Assembly: GCF_027622875.1 (NCBI RefSeq)
Contig: NZ_JAPZVP010000002.1
Location: 193,885 to 234,995, forward strand
DNA: 41,111 nucleotides
Origin: Glycomyces luteolus
GTDB taxonomy: Bacteria > Actinomycetota > Actinomycetes > Mycobacteriales > Micromonosporaceae
Reading direction: 5' to 3'
Part shown: piece after piece, positions 36,591-41,111 of the stretch
Position numbering within the stretch: position 1 is the stretch's first letter
Layout of the letters: each line of letters starts with the position of its first letter
Notes under the pieces: model-generated
Database searches by the model: none
What the model was told of the DNA's origin: nothing
What the model saw: only the letters and a program-made list of their open reading frames with translations
Made by a program: the position numbers and the translations under genes

Positions 36591-39095
36591 CGCGCTTGGC
36601 GTCTCTTCACCCGTGGCCAGCGCTTGAACCGGCGCGGACGCATCGCGGAATCCGCGGCGGTGCTGGAAGAGGCATTGGCGCTCCTTGAATGGAATCCGGA
36701 GTCTCCTCCGAAACCCGGCACCGCTCAAGCGAGATTGACAGCGAAGGCGCTCATGGTCCTCTCGACCGACCTCGCGAGTCTCGGCGACACCGCCGACGGA
36801 CTGCGGCTCCTCGACCTCGCCGAGGGGTTCGCCGCCCCGGCGGACCGGGGGGTCCTGCTTCACACGCGCGCACTGGGTCTTTGGCAGAGCGGCAGGCTCT
36901 CTCAGGCGCTCCACTGGTTCGAGGAAGCGGAACCGCACCTTGAAGCCAATGGGCCGGACTACATGTACACAGCCCTGTTTCACAACCGGGCCAACCTGTG
37001 GCGGGACCTAGGCGAGCTCGAGAAGGCGCTCGAAAGCATCCAGCGTGCGATCGCCCAGTACGAGCGCGTCGACATCCCTGTGAACCGCGCCAAGGCGATC
37101 CACCTCGAGGCGCTGATCTGGTTCGACCTCGGCGAGGTCACCAAGGCACTGCGGGCATTCGACAAGGTCCGGGAGCAGTACCGCTCCGTCGCACCCGAAC
37201 TCGAATCCTTCATCGACGCTTCGTACGCGGGGGCGCTTTTCTCCGTCGGCATGTACCGGCAGGCCGCCGAACGATGGGAGGAGGCCATCGCCGCACAGCG
37301 ACTCGCGGGGGACCAGCGGAATGCGGCGATGGCCGAATACTGGCGGGCGCTCGCCGCATATGAGGACAACCGGTTCGAATCGGCGGAGCAATGGGCGATT
37401 CAAGCGATGGACTCGCTCTACAAGCAGGGCAACGAGCCGATGGCGTTCCTCGCGCGACTCCTGATCCTTCAAGGTAGGTTCGACTCCGGCCAGGCGGGTC
37501 CGGGTTTCGTCGAGAAGGTGGTCGGACTGTGCCAGGCGCTGGAGCAGCGCGGTTGGACGCTGCGGCTGGAACAGGCCAAGATCCTCGCAGCGCGCGCCAG
37601 GATCAAGGCGGGCGATCTCGAAGGCGTGGCAGAGATGCTCCAAGGGGAGCACGGCGGGCCGGGGCACGACGCACTCGCGGAGGACCTGGCCCGGTATCTC
37701 GCGAGGGCCGAACTCGCGATCGCACTCGACCAGGACCCGATGCCGGAGCTGCGTGCCGGGCTCGATCTCCTAGACGAGTACCGGACGGCGTTCGGCTCGG
37801 TCGAATTCCAGGCGGGGGTCTCCGCGCTCGGAGTCGGGCTCTCCAACACCGGCCTCGGCCATGCCTTCTCCCATGGGGAGCCGGCAGAAATGCTGTGGTG
37901 GGCGGAGCGCTCCCGGGCCCAGTCGCTTCGGATTCCGCCGGTCAAGTCCTCGGCGGATCCCGGCGCCCGTGAGGCGCTCGGTCGGCTCCGCCAAGCGCGC
38001 CAGGAACTCTGGGATCTCCAGATCGAACGCAAGGAGACCAGCGCGGCGGCAGCGCGCGTCGGTGAACTCGAAGCGGAGATCCGCGATTACGACCGCGCCA
38101 GACCCGGCCCGGGGGAGCAGGCGGACCGGATCGTGCCCGGAGAGATCCATGACCTGGCGGTCGCCCGGGAAACCGTGGTGGTCAACATGTTCCAGGTCGA
38201 CGGGCTCGTCCATGCGGTCCTCGCCGGCGGTGACGGGCTCCAGCATGTGAAGCTCATGCCGCTGGACGAGGCGACCGAGCTCGAACGGCGTCTCGGTGCC
38301 GACCTCGACGCGCTGAGCCGGACCTTCCACCACCCTCCGAGGCTCCGCCAGAGTGTCGAGAGCGCAATGCGCCGCAATGCGGACGTGCTCGCTGAAGGCA
38401 TTTGGAAGCCCATGGCCGAGTACATTGGCGACCGGCAGATCGTGATCGTGCCGCATAGTCGGCTCGCCTGGGTTCCGTGGCCGCTGCTGCCGCCGCTGCG
38501 CGGACGACCGGTGACCGTCTCCCCTTCCGCCGAGGCCTGGTGGCGTGCAGTCCACAAGCCCGCGGCCACCGGCCCCGCGCTCGTCGCAGCCGGGCCCCGG
38601 CTCGTTCGCGCTGACAGCGAGATCGAATCGGTCGGCGCGCTCTATGCAGATGCGAGGGTGATCCGCGCCGAGCAGTCCGACCCCGAGAACGTGCTCGAGG
38701 CCCTTGACGGCGCCTCCGTAGCGCACCTCGCCGCGCACGGACACCACGAACCGGACAACGTCCTGTTCTCCCGGTTGGACTTCGGGCTCGGCCCGCTCAA
38801 CGCGTACGAGCTCCTCGGTCTCGACCAGCCGCCTGCGCACGTGGTCTTGTCGGCGTGCGACCTCGGCCGGTCGACCGTGGAGGTCGGAAACGAGACCCTC
38901 GGTTTCACCGCTGCGCTCCTGCATGCCGGAACATCGACCGTGGTGTCGAGCTTGGCTCGGGTCCCCGATGAAATGGCCGCCGACATGATGATCGAGTACC
39001 ACCAGCGCTGCGCCGCGGGCGCGACTCCTGCCGAAGCCCTTGCGGCCGTGGGGGAGCACCGCCCGTGGCATCCGTTCGTCGCGTTCGGCGCCTGA
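36582..39095 (+). CDS. TPR-CHAT caspase-like protease
   Basis: This 837-residue cytoplasmic protein joins tetratricopeptide repeats (about 1-480, e.g. HNRANLWRDLGELEKALESI and ALIWFDLGEVTKALRAFDKV) through a charged helical linker (about 465-510) to a C-terminal CHAT domain (about 540-837). CHAT proteases are caspase-like cysteine peptidases. The dyad is intact: His719 in AHLAAHGHHEPDN and Cys759 in VVLSACDLGRS, followed by the typical GFTAALLHAGTSTVVSSLAR. In known systems (type III-E CRISPR Csx29, gasdermin-activating proteases) the TPRs sense a partner and release the protease on a specific substrate. Here it closes an operon with an S8 protease, a sigma factor and an unknown protein, 10 bp after the last. 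The target is unknown. Confidence 0.92.
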   Translation: MLHRAWRLFTRGQRLNRRGRIAESAAVLEEALALLEWNPESPPKPGTAQARLTAKALMVLSTDLASLGDTADGLRLLDLAEGFAAPADRGVLLHTRALGLWQSGRLSQALHWFEEAEPHLEANGPDYMYTALFHNRANLWRDLGELEKALESIQRAIAQYERVDIPVNRAKAIHLEALIWFDLGEVTKALRAFDKVREQYRSVAPELESFIDASYAGALFSVGMYRQAAERWEEAIAAQRLAGDQRNAAMAEYWRALAAYEDNRFESAEQWAIQAMDSLYKQGNEPMAFLARLLILQGRFDSGQAGPGFVEKVVGLCQALEQRGWTLRLEQAKILAARARIKAGDLEGVAEMLQGEHGGPGHDALAEDLARYLARAELAIALDQDPMPELRAGLDLLDEYRTAFGSVEFQAGVSALGVGLSNTGLGHAFSHGEPAEMLWWAERSRAQSLRIPPVKSSADPGAREALGRLRQARQELWDLQIERKETSAAAARVGELEAEIRDYDRARPGPGEQADRIVPGEIHDLAVARETVVVNMFQVDGLVHAVLAGGDGLQHVKLMPLDEATELERRLGADLDALSRTFHHPPRLRQSVESAMRRNADVLAEGIWKPMAEYIGDRQIVIVPHSRLAWVPWPLLPPLRGRPVTVSPSAEAWWRAVHKPAATGPALVAAGPRLVRADSEIESVGALYADARVIRAEQSDPENVLEALDGASVAHLAAHGHHEPDNVLFSRLDFGLGPLNAYELLGLDQPPAHVVLSACDLGRSTVEVGNETLGFTAALLHAGTSTVVSSLARVPDEMAADMMIEYHQRCAAGATPAEALAAVGEHRPWHPFVAFGA

Positions 39096-39167
39096 TATCG
39101 CCACGGCACACCCCCACTCCCTGTCCGCCGCCTTCGAACCCGCCGTCTCTCGAGAAGGTCCACCCCG

Positions 39168-40445
39168 ATGCCCGAAGCCCCGCCCGACCCCAAACCCCAG
39201 TCCCAACCCGCATCCATGTTCCGCAACCCCGACTACCTGCGGATCTTCACTTCCGTCGGAGCGAGCCAGATCGGCCTGCAGGTCGCGTACTTCTCGATCT
39301 CGATCATCGCGGTCGTCGTGCTCGACCTCAGCGAGTCGCAGATCGGGATCCTGTACGCGATGGACCAGATCGCATTGGTGCTCTTCGGGCTTCTGGTCGG
39401 TGTCTGGGTCGACCGGTTGCGGGACAAGCCGATCATCGTCGTGAGTGAAATCCTCAGAGGCGTGGTGATGCTGAGCGTCCCCGCCGCATGGGCTCTCGAT
39501 GCATTGACGGTCTGGCATATCTTCGCGGCGATGTTCCTGCTGGGCTTGACCTCGGTCTTCTTCGATGTCGCGCAGACGAGCTACGTCCCCCGGCTGATCG
39601 ACAACAAGCTCCTCGCCAGCGGCAATTCGCGCATCCAGGGGATCAGGTCGGCCTCAGACACCGGCGGCCCCCTCGCCGCCGGCCCGCTCGTCTCGCTGCT
39701 GAGCGCGCCGGTCGCGATTGTCGTAGCGGTGGTGTCGTTCGCGGTGTCGGCGTTCTCCGTCGCGACGATCAAGTACCGCGAGGAAGAGCCGGAAAAGCCC
39801 GAGAAGCCGCACCTGTGGACTGAGATCGCTCAGGGCGTCAAGTTCATCTTCCACGACAAGCTCCTGCGGAGCATCCTGCTGGTGAGCACCTGGTGCAACC
39901 TGTCGATCGGGGCGTTCCAGGCCATGCTCATGGTGTTCCTCATCCGCGAGGCGGACCAGTCGAGCGAGGTCGCCGGATTCGTGCTCGCGGGTTCCGGTGT
40001 CGGCGGGGTGCTCGGGGCGATGCTCGTGGGCCGGATCTCGAAGAAGGCGGGCGTCGGCCCGACTGCGATCGCGGCGCTGGCGGTTTCGGGGCCGGGCATG
40101 GCGATCGTCGCGGCTTCGGGTCCAGGCTGGGGCGCGGCGGTGGCGTTCGCGGGACAGGTGGTGTTCGTGGCGTCGATCGTCGTATTCAACGTGAACGTCA
40201 TCAGCTACCGCCAGGCGGTCACCCCGGACGACATGCAGGGCCGCGTCGGCGCGACGCAGCGCGTGATCTGCTGGGCGGGACTCGCGGTCGGCTCGATCGT
40301 CGGCGGCTTCACCGGCGACGTGCTCAGCGCCCGTGCCGCGCTGCTGATCGCCGCCGGGATGCTCTTCGTCGGTTTCGTGCCGCTGCTGCGCACGCCGCTC
40401 CGGAAACTCCGGGAGATTCCTGAGGAGGCCGCGCCGCAGTCCTGA
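39168..40445 (+). CDS. MFS drug/siderophore-type exporter
   Basis: This 425-residue major facilitator of the EntS/macrolide-exporter branch (MFS_3) has twelve helices. After a Pro/Gln-rich N-terminus (PEAPPDPKPQSQPASM) comes MFRNPDYLRIFTSVGASQIG, then LFGLLVGVWVDRLRDKPIIV (signature A loop) and RLIDNKLLASGNSRIQGIRS. The second half has VTPDDMQGRVGATQRVICWA. The ATG at 39168 follows GAGAAGG. It is 72 bp after the CHAT protease gene on the same strand, so it could be on the same transcript, but exporters of this kind are common next to many gene types. I do not count it as part of the module. Substrate unknown. Confidence 0.83.
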   Translation: MPEAPPDPKPQSQPASMFRNPDYLRIFTSVGASQIGLQVAYFSISIIAVVVLDLSESQIGILYAMDQIALVLFGLLVGVWVDRLRDKPIIVVSEILRGVVMLSVPAAWALDALTVWHIFAAMFLLGLTSVFFDVAQTSYVPRLIDNKLLASGNSRIQGIRSASDTGGPLAAGPLVSLLSAPVAIVVAVVSFAVSAFSVATIKYREEEPEKPEKPHLWTEIAQGVKFIFHDKLLRSILLVSTWCNLSIGAFQAMLMVFLIREADQSSEVAGFVLAGSGVGGVLGAMLVGRISKKAGVGPTAIAALAVSGPGMAIVAASGPGWGAAVAFAGQVVFVASIVVFNVNVISYRQAVTPDDMQGRVGATQRVICWAGLAVGSIVGGFTGDVLSARAALLIAAGMLFVGFVPLLRTPLRKLREIPEEAAPQS

Positions 40446-40520
40446 ACGGGACATCGCCGCCAGGGAGCACACCCACGCGCGTTCCGCAATTCGGCCGGTA
40501 CCCGAGTCATTGGCGCGCAG

Positions 40521-40526
40521 TAGATT
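40521..40526 (+). promoter_or_regulatory. Candidate -10 of the phosphatase-like gene
   Basis: TAGATT fits TANNNT and ends seven bases before the ATG at 40534. With no ribosome-binding site visible, a leaderless mRNA is likely. Confidence 0.4.
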
Positions 40527-40533
40527 CCAAGGG

Positions 40534-41111
40534 ATGAAGGAAACCTGGAATCCGGATGCTCCTGGCGTCCTCCGTCTGCCCTCCGGCCGCCTCGTACGCG
40601 GTCGCGGGCTCGCCCGGCCGCTCCCAGAAGGTCCGACTCCGGACTTCGCCCTCTACCTCCTCGGCAAGGAACCGCCCGCCGTCGCGTGGGAGTCCGAGTG
40701 GATCCGCTGGCCCGACTTCCGCCTCCCCAGCGACAAGCCCGCTTTCGTCACCGCGCTCCGAACGGCCTGGGCCCGCGCCGAGACCGAACGCGTCGAGTTC
40801 GCCTGCCACGGCGGCCACGGCCGCACCGGCACCGCCCTCGCCTGCCTCGCCGTCCTCGACGGCGTCCCCGCCCCCGAAGCGGTCGCCTACGTCCGCGCCA
40901 ACTACGCCCCCAAAGCCGTCGAAACCCCCTGGCAAAGCCGCTTCGTCACCCGCTTCACCGGATGCGCGGCTCGGTTAATCAGCGGTTCGCGAACATTCGC
41001 ACCACGGCACTCTGAACGGATGCAGACACAGGCGGGGGGGGGGCCGGGGGGGGGGGCCCCCCCCCAAAAGGGGGGGGGCGGGGCGGATAAGACGTGGCAC
41101 CGCGGGCGCTC
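40534..41111 (+). CDS. Protein-tyrosine-phosphatase-like protein, 3' end unresolved
   Basis: The frame from ATG 40534 encodes MKETWNPDAPGVLRLPSGRL and then a compact phosphatase domain. Its WPD-type acid loop is RWPDFRLPSD (Asp61), and the Cys-X5-Arg phosphate loop is ACHGGHGRTG (Cys91, Arg97), so the catalytic residues of cysteine-based phosphatases are complete. The domain ends near residue 143 (SRFVTRF, about position 40960). After that the frame stays open through about 75 bases of doubtful sequence and the homopolymer run to the end of the window, without a stop. The true stop is therefore lost at the contig edge. It may dephosphorylate proteins or small molecules. Confidence 0.75.
   Translation, partial: MKETWNPDAPGVLRLPSGRLVRGRGLARPLPEGPTPDFALYLLGKEPPAVAWESEWIRWPDFRLPSDKPAFVTALRTAWARAETERVEFACHGGHGRTGTALACLAVLDGVPAPEAVAYVRANYAPKAVETPWQSRFVTRFTGCAARLISGSRTFAPRHSERMQTQAGGGPGGGAPPQKGGGGADKTWHRGR
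41031..41081. other. Homopolymer G/C run at the right contig end
   Basis: Long runs of G, then C, a short AAAA and G again resemble the run at the left end. I read it as an assembly artefact. The 30 bases after it are balanced but too short to interpret. Confidence 0.75.

Noticed and set aside
33883..39095. Search for a CRISPR array or Cas genes near the TPR-CHAT gene
   Set aside because: No regularly spaced direct repeats and no Cas-like protein are seen anywhere in the window, so a CRISPR-linked system is not supported here.
37770..39518. 582-residue minus-strand frame opposite the CHAT gene
   Set aside because: The CHAT and TPR motifs on the plus strand are complete; the minus frame has no motif and no ribosome site.
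39168..40445. MFS exporter as a fifth member of the protease module
   Set aside because: The 72-bp gap and its own ribosome site make membership uncertain, and such exporters occur beside many unrelated genes.

Overview
The window is one high-GC stretch (roughly 70% G+C by eye) from an actinobacterium. The evidence is GTG/TTG starts, many apparently leaderless genes, a DUF397 protein, a SigE-family sigma factor, a ferritin-like gene divergent from an RhlE-type helicase, and the order comF - hpf - secA that is familiar from mycobacteria and relatives. A Glycomyces-like genus is my guess but cannot be shown from the sequence. Both ends (about 1-83 and 41030-41080) are homopolymer G/C runs typical of assembly-end artefacts, so the window looks like a complete contig.

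Layout. 1-3963: a promoter and a secreted rhamnogalacturonan esterase-lyase fusion. 4010-6321, minus strand: a YihY/BrkB membrane protein, an Rrf2 regulator and a FadR-type GntR regulator. The last is divergent from a CynX-type transporter (6545-7876), with a perfect 17-bp inverted repeat in the shared region; an acetoacetate-CoA ligase follows (7942-9867). 10074-15561: an SpoU methyltransferase ending in a 28-bp tandem repeat, a 51-residue membrane protein with a PH-domain protein, a SigE-family sigma factor with a membrane-anchored partner, a MarC-family protein and a DUF2231 protein. 15625-18951: a small membrane protein, a DEAD-box helicase and the divergent ferritin-like protein. 19048-21695: an efflux adaptor and MacB-type permease without an ATPase. 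21712-31387: comF, hpf, an L,D-transpeptidase lipoprotein, two double-GNAT acetyltransferases, secA, a DUF6912-like gene and a convergent membrane protein. 31566-33551: pruA and a lone DUF397 gene.

The most interesting region is 33883-39095, a tight four-gene operon. It encodes a cytoplasmic subtilisin-like protease, an ECF-like sigma factor, an unrecognised protein with a beta-sandwich tail, and a TPR-CHAT caspase-like protease with its His/Cys dyad intact. Spacings are 9 bp, an 11-bp overlap and 10 bp, so the four products are probably made together. The combination of TPR-CHAT protease, sigma factor and small partner recalls the type III-E CRISPR arrangement in which the Csx29 TPR-CHAT protease cleaves Csx30, a partner of an RpoE-type sigma factor. 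Here there is no CRISPR array or Cas protein. I read it as a candidate protease-controlled signalling or conflict module; its function is inference. An MFS exporter and a protein-tyrosine-phosphatase-like gene that is still open at the contig end follow it.

Most other genes are housekeeping (protein export, ribosome hibernation, cell-wall crosslinking, proline catabolism, RNA modification) or ordinary membrane and regulatory functions. Strong hairpins separate most convergent units, including a perfect 48-bp palindrome behind the helicase.
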